DNA of 64,000 nucleotides, taken from positions 186,001 through 250,000 of the forward strand of contig NZ_JAGHMF010000008.1 in the NCBI RefSeq assembly GCF_017741815.1, given 5' to 3'. Below, one piece after another: positions 19,631 to 29,056 of the stretch. The notes beneath the pieces were generated by a model, which ran no database searches, had not been told where the DNA came from, and saw only the letters and a list, made by a program, of their open reading frames with translations. The first letter of the stretch is position 1. Each line of letters begins with the position of its first letter. The position numbers and the translations under genes are program-made. This stretch comes from Rhizobium sp. 16-488-2b (GTDB lineage: Bacteria; Pseudomonadota; Alphaproteobacteria; Rhizobiales; Rhizobiaceae).

Positions 19631-22206
19631 TGCGCAAGATCGCCACATCCCTCGGCTTCCTGCTTGCCGCCACGGCTCTCGCCTACGCGCAGACGTCGCC
19701 CTTCGACATGTCGGGCGAACGTCCGCCGGAGGCGATTCCCGCCGTGCCGCGCTTGACGCTTCCGGCGACACCCCCTGCCCCCGCTCCAACAACAACGCCG
19801 GCGCCGGCGGTCGCAACACAGCCGCCCGCGACACCCGCACCCGCTGCCCCGCCGGCAGCCGTGACGCCTCTGCAGCCTTTCGCCGTCACTCCCGCGACAC
19901 CGACCGCGCAACAGCCGGCATCTCCGCCAGCGCAGGCGGATGCACCCGCCATGCAGCCAGGGCCAGCATCGCCGCCGACACCCGCGGCGCAGGCCGCAAC
20001 GCCACCAGCACAACCACCGCAGAAATCGGCGGCCGCAACGGCTCCCGCCCCGCTGCCTCCCGGCACATCGCGCCGCTACGTCGTGCCCTTCGCAAAGCTT
20101 GGGCTGGACGGCGAATATGATCGCAAGTCGTGGTCTGTCTACCTGACGCCAGAGCAGGCAGCGGCACAGGCGACCTTCAACTTCACCTACCAGAACGCCA
20201 TCGTCGTCGCGCCGGAGAGCTCGCAATTCACGATCCTGATCAACAACAGGGTCATCGGAGAGCAGCCCGTCGGCTCGTCGGATGGGGCGTCCACCGTCTC
20301 CCTCAGCATCCCGCCGCGCCTGCTGCAACCGGGGGCTAACCTGCTCACGATCGAAGCAAAGCAACGCCACCGCACCGATTGTACCGTGCAATCGACGTAC
20401 GAGCTCTGGTCGGATATCGACCCCTCGCAGACCTATCTGACCTTCGTCGGCGAAGAGGCTGCGAAGTTTTCCAGCACCGACGCGATCCGCGCGATCGGCG
20501 TCGACGGCGCCGGCCAGACCGCGTTCAATTTTGTCGTTCCCGCGCTTGAGCAGCCGGGAACCACGAAGCCGCTCCTGAGGCTGGTGCAAGGTCTCTCGAT
20601 CCTGAGCGGCATGCCGAACCAGACCATGTCGTTTACAAGCGGCTCCCTGCCCGCTTCGTCTCCAGGCCGGATGACGGTCGTGGTTGGCACGCCCAGCGAG
20701 TTGCAGCCACTGTTTGCCGTGCCGGTCGCCGCGCAGACGGCGCCGCTTGCAACCTTCGCAACCGATCCGCGCTCCGGCCAGACTGTTCTTTTGATTACGG
20801 GACCATCCTGGCCGGCGATAGCAACAGCCATCGAGACCATCGTCTCCACCACCGACCGCGCCGTCACGGTGCGTCGGGACGCGCTGGCCACGCAGCGCTG
20901 GACCGCCCCCGATGCGCCGCTGATCTTTGCTGACAGAACGATCGCCTTCTCGCAATTGGGTGTCAAATCGACCGAGTTCTCCGGACGGCGCTTCCGCACG
21001 ACCTTCAACATCGCTGTCCCGGCCGATTTTTACGCCAACGCCTATGGCGAGGCGACGGTCCTGCTCGATGCCGCCTATACACAGAGCGTACTGCCGGGCA
21101 GCCATATCGATGTCTACGTCAACGGCAACATCGCCTCGACGCTACCAATCACCACGAAAGGCGGCGGCATCTATCGCCACCTGCCGATCCGCGTGACGAT
21201 GCGACACTTCAAGCCCGGTCTGAACTCGGTATCGATCGAAACAATCCTGCAGACGGATGAGGACAATGTGTGCGTGCCGGGAACGGCGGCCGGCGCGGGA
21301 CCGCGTTTCGCGCTGTTCGACACCAGCGAGTTTCACATGCCCGACTTCGCACGGGTCGGCCAACGCCCCAATCTGGCAGCACTCGCCGGAACGGGTTACC
21401 CCTACAGCCGTGCCGCCTCTCCGACACCGCTCTTCATCGACCGCGTAGACCCCGACACGCTCTCCGCCACGGCAACCGTGCTCGGCCAGATGGCCTTGAT
21501 GGCCGGCCGGCCGATCGACGTCGAACCCGCCGCCTCGCCGGGTGCGATTGGCGACCGCGACGCCATGTTCGTCGGCTCCATCTCGCAGATGCCGCAGGCG
21601 GTGCTTTCGCAGCTCAACATCGCGACGACCAGCCAGGCAACATGGCGGCCGCTCGCCGCGACGCAGACGACGCCCAGTGAGACCAACGTGATGTTCGACG
21701 AATGGCGTTCCAAGGTGAGCGGCGGCGTGTGGCAGGGCCAGATCACCTCCTTCCAGGAATGGCTGCGTCGCAACTTCGATATTTCGCTGAGCACGCTGCA
21801 GTTCATACCCGGCGCCGAGCAGGTGTTTACGCCCTCCAACACGAACAGCTTCCTGATCGCGCAAGGCGCGAATACGGCCGGTAACGGGACCTGGACGATC
21901 GTGACCGCGCCATCCGCCAAAGATCTCAGGGAAGGCGCTGATGCCATGACGTCACAGCTGAACTGGCCCGAGATCGAGGGCCACGTGACGACCTATTCCG
22001 CCGCGACCGGCAAGATCGATACCGTCCCGGTCAGCCGATTCGATTTCATCGCGACGGAGAGCTGGACCTTCGCCAACTATCGCCTGATCGCGGCGAACTG
22101 GCTCTCGACAAACGTGCTGTCCTACGCGGTGCTGCTCGTCGTGTTGTCGCTGTTGATTGGCGTCGCCACGGCCGGCATGCTCGGAAGACTGGGCCGCCGC
22201 CAATGA
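19630..22206 (+). CDS. bcsB: cellulose synthase periplasmic subunit BcsB
   Basis: Membrane-anchored periplasmic partner that holds BcsA active and guides the glucan chain. Of 858 residues, the first 20 form a signal peptide (MRKIATSLGFLLAATALAYA). Residues about 36-145 are an unusually long Pro/Ala/Thr-rich linker. The BcsB fold with its alternating carbohydrate-binding-like and flavodoxin-like domains follows (from SRRYVVPFAKLGLDG). The C-terminus has the single membrane anchor (SYAVLLVVLSLLIGVATAGM) and ends in LGRLGRRQ. The gene overlaps bcsA by 1 base and bcsZ by 4. Confidence 0.96.
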   Translation: MRKIATSLGFLLAATALAYAQTSPFDMSGERPPEAIPAVPRLTLPATPPAPAPTTTPAPAVATQPPATPAPAAPPAAVTPLQPFAVTPATPTAQQPASPPAQADAPAMQPGPASPPTPAAQAATPPAQPPQKSAAATAPAPLPPGTSRRYVVPFAKLGLDGEYDRKSWSVYLTPEQAAAQATFNFTYQNAIVVAPESSQFTILINNRVIGEQPVGSSDGASTVSLSIPPRLLQPGANLLTIEAKQRHRTDCTVQSTYELWSDIDPSQTYLTFVGEEAAKFSSTDAIRAIGVDGAGQTAFNFVVPALEQPGTTKPLLRLVQGLSILSGMPNQTMSFTSGSLPASSPGRMTVVVGTPSELQPLFAVPVAAQTAPLATFATDPRSGQTVLLITGPSWPAIATAIETIVSTTDRAVTVRRDALATQRWTAPDAPLIFADRTIAFSQLGVKSTEFSGRRFRTTFNIAVPADFYANAYGEATVLLDAAYTQSVLPGSHIDVYVNGNIASTLPITTKGGGIYRHLPIRVTMRHFKPGLNSVSIETILQTDEDNVCVPGTAAGAGPRFALFDTSEFHMPDFARVGQRPNLAALAGTGYPYSRAASPTPLFIDRVDPDTLSATATVLGQMALMAGRPIDVEPAASPGAIGDRDAMFVGSISQMPQAVLSQLNIATTSQATWRPLAATQTTPSETNVMFDEWRSKVSGGVWQGQITSFQEWLRRNFDISLSTLQFIPGAEQVFTPSNTNSFLIAQGANTAGNGTWTIVTAPSAKDLREGADAMTSQLNWPEIEGHVTTYSAATGKIDTVPVSRFDFIATESWTFANYRLIAANWLSTNVLSYAVLLVVLSLLIGVATAGMLGRLGRRQ

Positions 22207-23255
22207 GGGGGTGGCTGACCATAGTGGTGGCGGTGGTGCTCGCATCGCTGGTCGGCTTGCAGCAGCCCGCTTTCGCGCAGACAGCGAAGATCGATGCCGC
22301 GTCCTGGAGCGCCTATAAGGCAAAGTTCCTCGACCCCACCGGTCGCATCATCGACAATGCCAACGGCAATATCAGCCATAGCGAGGGCCAGGGCTACGGC
22401 ATGTGGCTCGCCTATCTGGCCAACGACCAGGCCGATTTCGAGCAGATCTGGTACTTTACCCGCACCGAGCTGCTGCTGCGCGACGACGGACTTGCCGTCT
22501 GGAAATGGGATCCATCGGCCAAGCCGCATGTCACCGACGCCAACAATGCATCCGATGGCGACATGCTGATCGCCTATGCGCTGGCGCTGGCAGGCTCTGC
22601 CTGGAAGAACAACGATTACCTCGAAGCCGCCGCCAAGATCGCAAACGCGCTTCTGGCCAACGCCGTCGTCAAATCGGGCGGGCGCACGATCCTTCTCCCC
22701 GGTGTCGAGGGCTTCAACGCTCCCGGCCGCAAGGATGGCCCGGTCATCAACCCCTCCTACTGGATCTACGAGGCCATTCCCGTCATGGCGCTGCTCGCCC
22801 CTTCCGACGCGTGGGGTGCGCTGACCGAGGACGGATTGGCATTGCTCCGCACCATGCAGTTCGGACCGCGCAAGCTGCCGGCAGATTGGGTTAGCCTTCA
22901 CCGTCAGCCGCAACCGGCCGAGGGTTTCGATGCGGAGTTCGGCTACAACGCCATCCGTATCCCGCTTTACCTCGCCCGGGCGGGAGTTTCGGACAAGGAA
23001 CTGCTCTTACGATTATCGTCGGGCATGACCGCCGGCAATGGTGTTCCAGCAACGATCAACCTGAAAGACGGCCAGCCGAAACAATCACTTGATGACGCTG
23101 GTTATCGAATTGTTAACGATGTTGTGGCCTGTGTAGCACAAGGAACGAAGCTGCCCGCGTCGTCCCGGCAGTTCGCGCCATCGCTCTACTATCCATCGAC
23201 CCTTCAACTCCTGGGGTTGGCCTTCGTCGCGGAGAAACATCCAGAGTGCCTTTGA
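22203..23255 (+). CDS. bcsZ: cellulase (endo-beta-1,4-glucanase) BcsZ, GH8 family
   Basis: Periplasmic glycoside hydrolase family 8 enzyme (CelC in Agrobacterium) that trims or edits nascent cellulose. The 350-residue protein starts with a signal peptide (through QQPAFAQ). The GH8 signature with the catalytic acid glutamate is ISHSEGQGYGMWLAYL near residues 57-72. ATDGD-like ASDGDML near 117 and PSYWIYEAIPVM near 181 are also typical. Full length and no lost catalytic residue. It overlaps bcsB by 4 bases and the next gene by 10, so all are cotranscribed. Confidence 0.95.
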   Translation: MRGWLTIVVAVVLASLVGLQQPAFAQTAKIDAASWSAYKAKFLDPTGRIIDNANGNISHSEGQGYGMWLAYLANDQADFEQIWYFTRTELLLRDDGLAVWKWDPSAKPHVTDANNASDGDMLIAYALALAGSAWKNNDYLEAAAKIANALLANAVVKSGGRTILLPGVEGFNAPGRKDGPVINPSYWIYEAIPVMALLAPSDAWGALTEDGLALLRTMQFGPRKLPADWVSLHRQPQPAEGFDAEFGYNAIRIPLYLARAGVSDKELLLRLSSGMTAGNGVPATINLKDGQPKQSLDDAGYRIVNDVVACVAQGTKLPASSRQFAPSLYYPSTLQLLGLAFVAEKHPECL

Positions 23256-25630
23256 AATCCTCGCTTGTCGCAGTGTCGGTCGCAGTGGTGGTGGCAGGTC
23301 TTGTCACCGCTCTGAAGGATCGCGCCGCCATTCAGGATATGCTCGGCCTCAACCAGCCCGCGGCGGCGCCTCAACTGATGCTGATGGGGCGGATCAGCGG
23401 GCCTGACGGCGCGTCCAAGCAGCCGGCGGACATGCAGTCGATCGCCGAGCAGATACAGGCAACGGCAGGCGCGCAAGCCCCGATTAACGCGCAGCCGCAA
23501 GGCGAACCCGCCGCCCCGCAGCCAGACGCCGTCGCCCAAGTACAACCGCAGCCGCAGCCGCAGTCACAACAACCGGCAGCGCAGAAACCGGCCTCCGCGC
23601 CTGCGAACGCCCAACCTGCAGCGCCAAAGGTCGACGAAAGCGCGCTTCGCTATTTCGCGAGCCGCGGCGACAAGGCGAGGCTGCAGGCCGAGATATCGCG
23701 CCTTCAGGCGCTCTATCCGAACTGGGTGCCCCCGGCGGATCCGCTCGCCGTTCCCCAGAGTGGCGACAAGCAGCTCGAGGCGATGTGGCAGCTCTATTCC
23801 GAGGGCCGCTACGCCGAACTTCGCAAGTCGATCGCCGACCGGCAGGCCGCCGAAGCCGGCTGGCAACCGCCGGCCGACCTGCTTGACCGCCTGGACGTCG
23901 CGGAAGCGCGTGCACGCCTGGTCAATGCCTCGGATCTGAAACAATATGCGACCGTCGTGCAGATTGGCGCGGCGACGCCAAGCCTGCTCACCTGCGCCGA
24001 TATCGACGTGCTGTGGCGTGTGGCGGAAGCCTTCGCCCGCACCGACCGTACGCAGCGGGCGCAAGACGCCTATACCTACATTCTGAAGGCCTGCACCAAT
24101 CCGCAGGAGCGTCTGGCGACCATGCAAAAGGCGTCCGGCCTGTTGCCATATGCGCCGATGCAGGTTCTCCTCGGGCTTGAGCGTCCGGATGGAAACGGCG
24201 GTCGTGAATTCGACAGCATTCGCAACGATCTCGCGCGCAATTTCGTCGCTGCCGGCAATGCCAATCCCGACCTCGCCGTATCGCCCGACTACCTGACGCT
24301 GGTGCAGCGACTGGCGGAGACACAAGGGCTCGCCTCCGACAATCTACTGCTCGGCTGGTACCACCTGCGCCGCGAGAATTACACCGACGCGGAAAAGTGG
24401 TTCCGTGCCGCGCGCGCAAAGGAAGATTCCGCCAGCGCTTCGCAGGGCCTGGCATTGGCGCTGATCGCGGAGAAGAAGGAACAGGAAGCCGAAGACGTCA
24501 TGTACAAGTGGCGCGGCGATTCCAAGGATGCCACCGCGACCTATCTCGCCGCCACCGCTAACCTCATGGCACTGCAGCCGCCGGCAAATATTCCCGAGGA
24601 GGTGCTGAGCCGCATCGCGACGGAGATCATCTCGCAGAAATACGTGCCGACAGCGCAGCAATTCGGCTGGTACGCACGCTCGCTCAATCAGCCGCAGACG
24701 GCTGCGCGCTGGTTTGAAACGGCGCTGCGCTGGAAGCCGGATGACGAACCGTCGGCCTACGGCCTGGTGATCACGCGCGAGCAACTGAACGACCACCGAG
24801 GCGTCGCGGAAGTGCAGCGCCTGTGGGCGGGACGCTCGGCGCGCATCGCGCAACTCGGCGAGACCTCGGCCCTGACGCCGCAAGTGCGCGCGCCGCTTCC
24901 CGGACCTGGCCAGGCTCCGCAGCTTCAGCAAGTCCAACCGCAACAGGCCCAGGCGCCGCAGGCGCAGACCTACCAACCGCAAGTGATCACCGAGCCCGCT
25001 CCCGTCGTGGCTGCAGTCGCTCCGGCCCAGCGCCCCGCGCCGCGGCAGGCAGAGCCAATTCAGCAGGCGTCGCGACCCGCCAATGCCCAGCGCGGCGCCC
25101 GCCAGACCCGCGGATGCTCGACGACGATCGACGCCCGCCTGCTCGATCCCCAAAACGCGCTGACCCGCGGCTGGTGCCTGATGGACCTGAACCGCCCGAT
25201 GGAAGCCGTCGAGGCCTTCGAGGCGGCACTCGCAAGCCCGACCCGCAAGGTCCGCGAGGACGCGGCCTATGGCCAGAGCCTCGCCTATCTGCGTGCGGGC
25301 CTCTCCAACAATGCCGCCGTCGCGGCGACCAAGGCGCCGCAGACGCGCCAGCGGGCAGCGGAACTACAGGTCTCCATCCTCGCCGATCGAGCGCTCGCCG
25401 CCTTCACGGCGAAACGCTATCGCGAGGCGCTTGTCTATCTCGACCAGCGCGCGCAACTGCAGCAGGAACGCATCGATCTGATGGTTCTCAGGGGCTACAG
25501 CTACATGAACCTGCAGATGTACGGCGACGCCGAGCGCATCTTCAATGCAGCCGCATCCGTCGGCAGCAAGGATGGATACCGTGGCCTCGCGGATCTGAAG
25601 GATGCGACGCATCCCGAAGGCAAACAATAA
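23246..25630 (+). CDS. bcsK: cellulose operon TPR protein BcsK
   Basis: Large 794-residue protein with tetratricopeptide-type repeats that occupies the place of BcsC in Rhizobiales (type III) cellulose operons. It starts with GTG at 23246 inside the end of bcsZ and has an N-terminal hydrophobic segment (SLVAVSVAVVVAGLVTAL) that is a signal peptide or anchor. A Gln/Pro/Ala-rich linker follows (about 80-130), then helical repeats from about 135 to 560. A second Gln/Pro-rich linker comes around 575-640, and more repeats fill 650-785. No BcsC-type outer-membrane barrel is visible at the C-terminus. How glucan crosses the outer membrane is therefore not explained here. Confidence 0.85.
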   Translation: MPLKSSLVAVSVAVVVAGLVTALKDRAAIQDMLGLNQPAAAPQLMLMGRISGPDGASKQPADMQSIAEQIQATAGAQAPINAQPQGEPAAPQPDAVAQVQPQPQPQSQQPAAQKPASAPANAQPAAPKVDESALRYFASRGDKARLQAEISRLQALYPNWVPPADPLAVPQSGDKQLEAMWQLYSEGRYAELRKSIADRQAAEAGWQPPADLLDRLDVAEARARLVNASDLKQYATVVQIGAATPSLLTCADIDVLWRVAEAFARTDRTQRAQDAYTYILKACTNPQERLATMQKASGLLPYAPMQVLLGLERPDGNGGREFDSIRNDLARNFVAAGNANPDLAVSPDYLTLVQRLAETQGLASDNLLLGWYHLRRENYTDAEKWFRAARAKEDSASASQGLALALIAEKKEQEAEDVMYKWRGDSKDATATYLAATANLMALQPPANIPEEVLSRIATEIISQKYVPTAQQFGWYARSLNQPQTAARWFETALRWKPDDEPSAYGLVITREQLNDHRGVAEVQRLWAGRSARIAQLGETSALTPQVRAPLPGPGQAPQLQQVQPQQAQAPQAQTYQPQVITEPAPVVAAVAPAQRPAPRQAEPIQQASRPANAQRGARQTRGCSTTIDARLLDPQNALTRGWCLMDLNRPMEAVEAFEAALASPTRKVREDAAYGQSLAYLRAGLSNNAAVAATKAPQTRQRAAELQVSILADRALAAFTAKRYREALVYLDQRAQLQQERIDLMVLRGYSYMNLQMYGDAERIFNAAASVGSKDGYRGLADLKDATHPEGKQ

Positions 25631-25760
25631 GCCCTGTAAATCCCGGTGATGCGCATGGCGTGTCTCCGCAGCCAATCCCTCGCAAAGCGTGCTCAAGCTG
25701 ACCGCTATTGACGCTCTTCCAAAAATAGAACATAACAAGAACAAATAGCGAGGTAAGCGT

Positions 25761-25928
25761 ATGACAAGAACTGAGGAAGTCATAGCAAACGCATTGGCGG
25801 TCGTGGCCGCGTCGCGGGCGGAGCGAGAGCGCGATGCCGAACGACGACGCCGCGTTTTCGGCAAGATCGAAATCGGCCTGCCGCTCCCCAAGATCAAGGG
25901 GCAGCAACTCAGCCTGGATCTACACTGA
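25761..25928 (+). CDS. small hypothetical protein (55 residues)
   Basis: Short frame starting MTRTEEVIANALAVVAAS with GAGG at 25750-25753 upstream of the ATG. The protein is strongly charged in the middle (RAERERDAERRRR), probably helical, and ends with a Gly/Pro/Lys-rich tail. The AT-rich 60 bases before it (25690-25760) look like a promoter, in contrast to the GC-rich genes either side. The remaining sequence up to 26057 shows nothing convincing except the likely promoter of the HAD gene. No family recognised. Confidence 0.45.
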   Translation: MTRTEEVIANALAVVAASRAERERDAERRRRVFGKIEIGLPLPKIKGQQLSLDLH

Positions 25929-26057
25929 TCCGCGCTTGGAGCTCGGGTTTTCTCTTTCTGCACGGTTTCAATGTCAGGGCGGATCGGGTATCCCCGCTGG
26001 CGAGAAAACGAAGATGGGCAAGCACGTTTGTCCGTCACAGATGAGAAAGCTCGTCCA

Positions 26058-26726
26058 TTGTCGGATACCACGCCTTCCTGCTTCGACCGCCCCTACTCCG
26101 CCTTCCTTTTCGACATGGACGGCACGATCCTGAGCTCTCTTCTCGCCGCCGAGCGCGTCTGGGGCGCATGGGCCGCGCGGCAGGGGCTTGATGTCGAGGC
26201 ATTCCTTCCGACCATGCACGGCGCGCGTGGCGTCGATACGATCGCCAAGCTGAACCTGCCGGGTGTTGATCCGGTCGCGGAAGCCGCCGCCATCACCGAA
26301 GCCGAGATCAACGATGTCGAAGGCGTTTTCGCGCTGCCGGGCGCTGCAGCGTTCCTCGCCGCGCTGCCGACCGACCGCTGGGCGATCGTCACCTCGTCGC
26401 CGCTTCGGCTGGCCCACAAGCGCCTGGAAGCAGCCGGCCTGCCGATCCCGAAGTTCATCGTGACCGCCGAGGATGTCGAGATCGGCAAACCCAATCCGCA
26501 ATGCTACATCCTGGGCGCCGAGCGTCTGGGCTTCAGCCCGAGCGAATGCCTGGTGTTCGAAGACGTGCAGGCGGGTATCCTCGCGGGCGAAGCCGCCGGC
26601 TCCGATGTTCTGGTCATTACGGCGACGCAGCACCACGATATTGAGACCTCGCATCCAACACTTCATTCCTACGAGGACGTTAAGGTCCGGATCTACGAGG
26701 ACGGCAAGATCGGCCTTGGCAAGTAA
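26058..26726 (+). CDS. HAD-family sugar-phosphate phosphatase
   Basis: Cytoplasmic phosphatase of 222 residues in HAD subfamily IA, resembling the sugar-phosphate/2-deoxyglucose-6-phosphate phosphatase group. Motif I is FLFDMDGTI (nucleophile Asp near residue 18), motif II IVTSSP near 115, motif III lysine in IGKPNP near 143, and motif IV VFEDVQAGI near 168. I chose a TTG start at 26058 because it places motif I at the usual distance from the N-terminus; in-frame upstream ATGs would add a non-family extension. It converges with the sugar ABC operon, so it may dephosphorylate an intermediate of that sugar, but this is inference. Confidence 0.88.
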   Translation: MSDTTPSCFDRPYSAFLFDMDGTILSSLLAAERVWGAWAARQGLDVEAFLPTMHGARGVDTIAKLNLPGVDPVAEAAAITEAEINDVEGVFALPGAAAFLAALPTDRWAIVTSSPLRLAHKRLEAAGLPIPKFIVTAEDVEIGKPNPQCYILGAERLGFSPSECLVFEDVQAGILAGEAAGSDVLVITATQHHDIETSHPTLHSYEDVKVRIYEDGKIGLGK

Positions 26727-26767
26727 ACAAAAACGAAAATGCCCGCCGCGAGACCTGCGGCGGGCAT
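26727..26767 (-). terminator. rho-independent terminator between convergent operons
   Basis: ATGCCCGCCGC at 26739-26749 and GCGGCGGGCAT at 26757-26767 form a perfect 11-bp stem with a 7-base loop. On the minus strand the stem is followed by TTTTCGTTTTTGTT (26738-26727), a strong T-tract, so it terminates the sugar ABC operon. The same hairpin would also face the plus-strand HAD gene. Confidence 0.88.
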
Positions 26768-26796
26768 CTGCTCTTCGGCTCGGGAGAGAGTGAGCC

Positions 26797-28122
26797 TTAG
26801 ATGTTGGCGAGCAACTCGTTGATGCGCGACTCCATGTCGGTAAGCGCGGCATCGACGTCCTTCTGACCGGTAATCGCGGCGCTCATTTCCTGGCCGATGA
26901 TGTCCTGGATCGCGAACTGACGCTGGACGGTCGAGGGCAATGCCGTGCCGAGCGTCGCGATCGAGGCGATCGTGTCGCGATGCGGCAGCGCCTTGAACTC
27001 CTTGGAGTCGAGAACAGCCTTGACCGCCGGCAGGTGTCCGGTGCGCGACCAGTCGAAATCATTGTCGTGGAAGAACTTCAGGAACTTGCCGATCGCGGCA
27101 TTTTCCTCATCGGAACGATCCTTGGTCGACACGGCCCAGCTATGGCCATCCGCATACTGCGCCTTCTTGCCGGCGAAGAGCTGCGGATACGGGTAGACGG
27201 CGTAGCCGCCCTTGTTGAGCGCCGTGCCTGCCGTTTCGGATGAGGCGTTGTAATCGCCGATAACCCAGGTGCCGTTCAGATGCACGCCGCCTTCGCCGGC
27301 GAGGAAGGCATTGATGCTGGCGGCGTAGTCGAGATCCTTGACCGTGTCGCCATTGTCGTAGATCGCCTTGTACATCTCGAGCACCTTCTTGGCCTCGGGC
27401 GTATTGATCTTCACCTGCTTCGGATCCGCGAAGAAGGCGGAATCCTGCTGGAAGAGATAGGTGTAGAGGTTGCGCGTGTAGAGCGCGACTTCGTTGGCGA
27501 GGTTCTGAACGAAGTAGGGCTTGCCGGTCTTTTCCTTGAACTGCTTGGCCTGAGCGAGCAGCTCTTCCGGGCTGGTTGGCAGCTTCGGCGTGCCGTCGGC
27601 GTTGACCAGTTCCGCCTTTTTGAAGAGGTCCAAGTTGATGTGGTAGAGCATGGTCCAGTTGTCGATCGGCAGGCCGTAGATCTTGCCGTCCTTGGTCACG
27701 CCACCGAGGCTGGCGTCGGTGAAATCGGTCGGCGCGACGCCGACGGACTTCAGCACGTCATCGAGCGGCATGATCAGGCCCTTGCTCTGATAGTCCGCGA
27801 GAACCGACTGGTGGATGGTGACGATATCGGGCGGATCGCCGGCGGCAAACTGCGCGGTCAACTGATCATACCCCGGCCATTCGACCGTGGTCACTGTAAC
27901 GTGCACATCGGGATTGTCGGCGTTGAACTTGTTGATCAGCGACGTGATGATGCCGCACTCGCCGACCGCCTTGCTGACATCGGTGTTCTTGCCCCAATCG
28001 GCATCGCAGGCGCCGAAGAAGCGCTGCACCGTGAGCTCGGTTGCGGCGAATGCCGGCGACGCGCCGACGAGCGCGATCACGGACGCCGCCGCCAGCATGT
28101 ATTTCCTGAAATGATATGTCAT
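26797..28122 (-). CDS. ABC transporter sugar-binding protein
   Basis: Periplasmic binding protein of 441 residues in the extracellular solute-binding family 1 (carbohydrate uptake CUT1 type). The ATG at 28122 has a strong GAGGAGGAG site and a clean signal peptide (cleaved near AFA-ATEL). Features include DPPDIVTIHQSVL, YGLPIDNWTMLYHINLDLF and HLNGTWVIGDYN, typical of sugar-binding proteins. It is the last gene of a minus-strand operon of ATPase, two permeases and this protein. The neighbouring arabinofuranosidase suggests arabinose-containing oligosaccharides as substrate. Confidence 0.93.
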   Translation of the reverse strand: MTYHFRKYMLAAASVIALVGASPAFAATELTVQRFFGACDADWGKNTDVSKAVGECGIITSLINKFNADNPDVHVTVTTVEWPGYDQLTAQFAAGDPPDIVTIHQSVLADYQSKGLIMPLDDVLKSVGVAPTDFTDASLGGVTKDGKIYGLPIDNWTMLYHINLDLFKKAELVNADGTPKLPTSPEELLAQAKQFKEKTGKPYFVQNLANEVALYTRNLYTYLFQQDSAFFADPKQVKINTPEAKKVLEMYKAIYDNGDTVKDLDYAASINAFLAGEGGVHLNGTWVIGDYNASSETAGTALNKGGYAVYPYPQLFAGKKAQYADGHSWAVSTKDRSDEENAAIGKFLKFFHDNDFDWSRTGHLPAVKAVLDSKEFKALPHRDTIASIATLGTALPSTVQRQFAIQDIIGQEMSAAITGQKDVDAALTDMESRINELLANI

Positions 28123-28204
28123 GCCCTTCTCCTCCTCTTTGGGGCTTTGCCCCTTTGGCTGGCCTCCTCCCCGGAAGCCGGTTGCAACTTCATCGCGTCT
28201 AGCC

Positions 28205-29056
28205 TCAGCGCACAGCGGCGCCGGAGACTGCCGTGACGATGTATTTCTGGAAAAACAGGTAGAGAACGAGGATCGGCGCGCTGGCAAAGACCGCCTGCGA
28301 CATCAGGAAACCGAGGCCTTCCGACTGCGCGAAGTTGGTCTGTGTCGAGGCGATGCCGACCGTCAGCGTATACATTTCCTTCTTGGTGCCCGAGATCAGC
28401 GGCCAGAAGTAGTCGTTCCAGGCGCCGAGGAAGGTGAAGATGCCGAGCGTCGCCTGCGCGGGAACCGTCAGCGGCAAAAGCACCTTCCAGAAGATCTTGA
28501 AGCGGCTGGCATTGTCGAGCAGTGCCGCCTCGTCGAGCTCCTTCGGGATGGCGCGGAAATACTGTGTCATCAGGAACACGCCGAAAGGCGCCGACAGGCC
28601 GGGCAGGATCAGCCCGTGATAGGTATTGTGGAACTTCAGCCAGCTGAACAGCTGGTGGCGGGCGATCAGCACCGCCTGTTCCGGAACCGCCAGCCCCAGC
28701 AGCACGATGATGAACAGCGTGTTGCGATAGGGAAAGTTCAGCCGCGCGAAACCGTAGCCTGCGAGCGACGAGAGCACCAACGTGCCTATGGTGAGCCCGC
28801 CGGCGACGATCACGCTGTTCAGCACCCAGCGGAAGACCGATGAGGTCGCCAGGATGTTGATATAGTTGTTGATCGTATAGGGCGCGTTGAAGACGGAGTT
28901 CATGTCCGCCATCAGTTCCTTGTTATCCTTCAGCGAAAGGCCGATCACCCACAGCACCGGCGCAAGCATGACCAGCGCGCAGAGGATGGCGAGGAAGAGG
29001 ATCACGCGGTCACCCAGCGAACGGCCGACCATATTGCCACCTGTTGCGACACTCAT
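28205..29056 (-). CDS. sugar ABC transporter permease (MalG-like)
   Basis: Permease of 283 residues with six membrane helices. The EAA docking loop is ELDEAALLDNASRFKIFWKVLLP near residues 180-200. The ATG at 29056 overlaps the stop of the other permease by 4 bases; a longer frame upstream lies inside that gene and is rejected. CUT1-type MalG family; works with the permease and ATPase encoded upstream. An 82-base gap separates it from the binding-protein gene. Confidence 0.94.
   Translation of the reverse strand: MSVATGGNMVGRSLGDRVILFLAILCALVMLAPVLWVIGLSLKDNKELMADMNSVFNAPYTINNYINILATSSVFRWVLNSVIVAGGLTIGTLVLSSLAGYGFARLNFPYRNTLFIIVLLGLAVPEQAVLIARHQLFSWLKFHNTYHGLILPGLSAPFGVFLMTQYFRAIPKELDEAALLDNASRFKIFWKVLLPLTVPAQATLGIFTFLGAWNDYFWPLISGTKKEMYTLTVGIASTQTNFAQSEGLGFLMSQAVFASAPILVLYLFFQKYIVTAVSGAAVR

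Noticed and set aside
17267..19840. Minus-strand open frame of 857 codons opposite bcsA
   Set aside because: Antisense shadow of bcsA with no signal, domain or ribosome site; bcsA on the other strand has all catalytic motifs.
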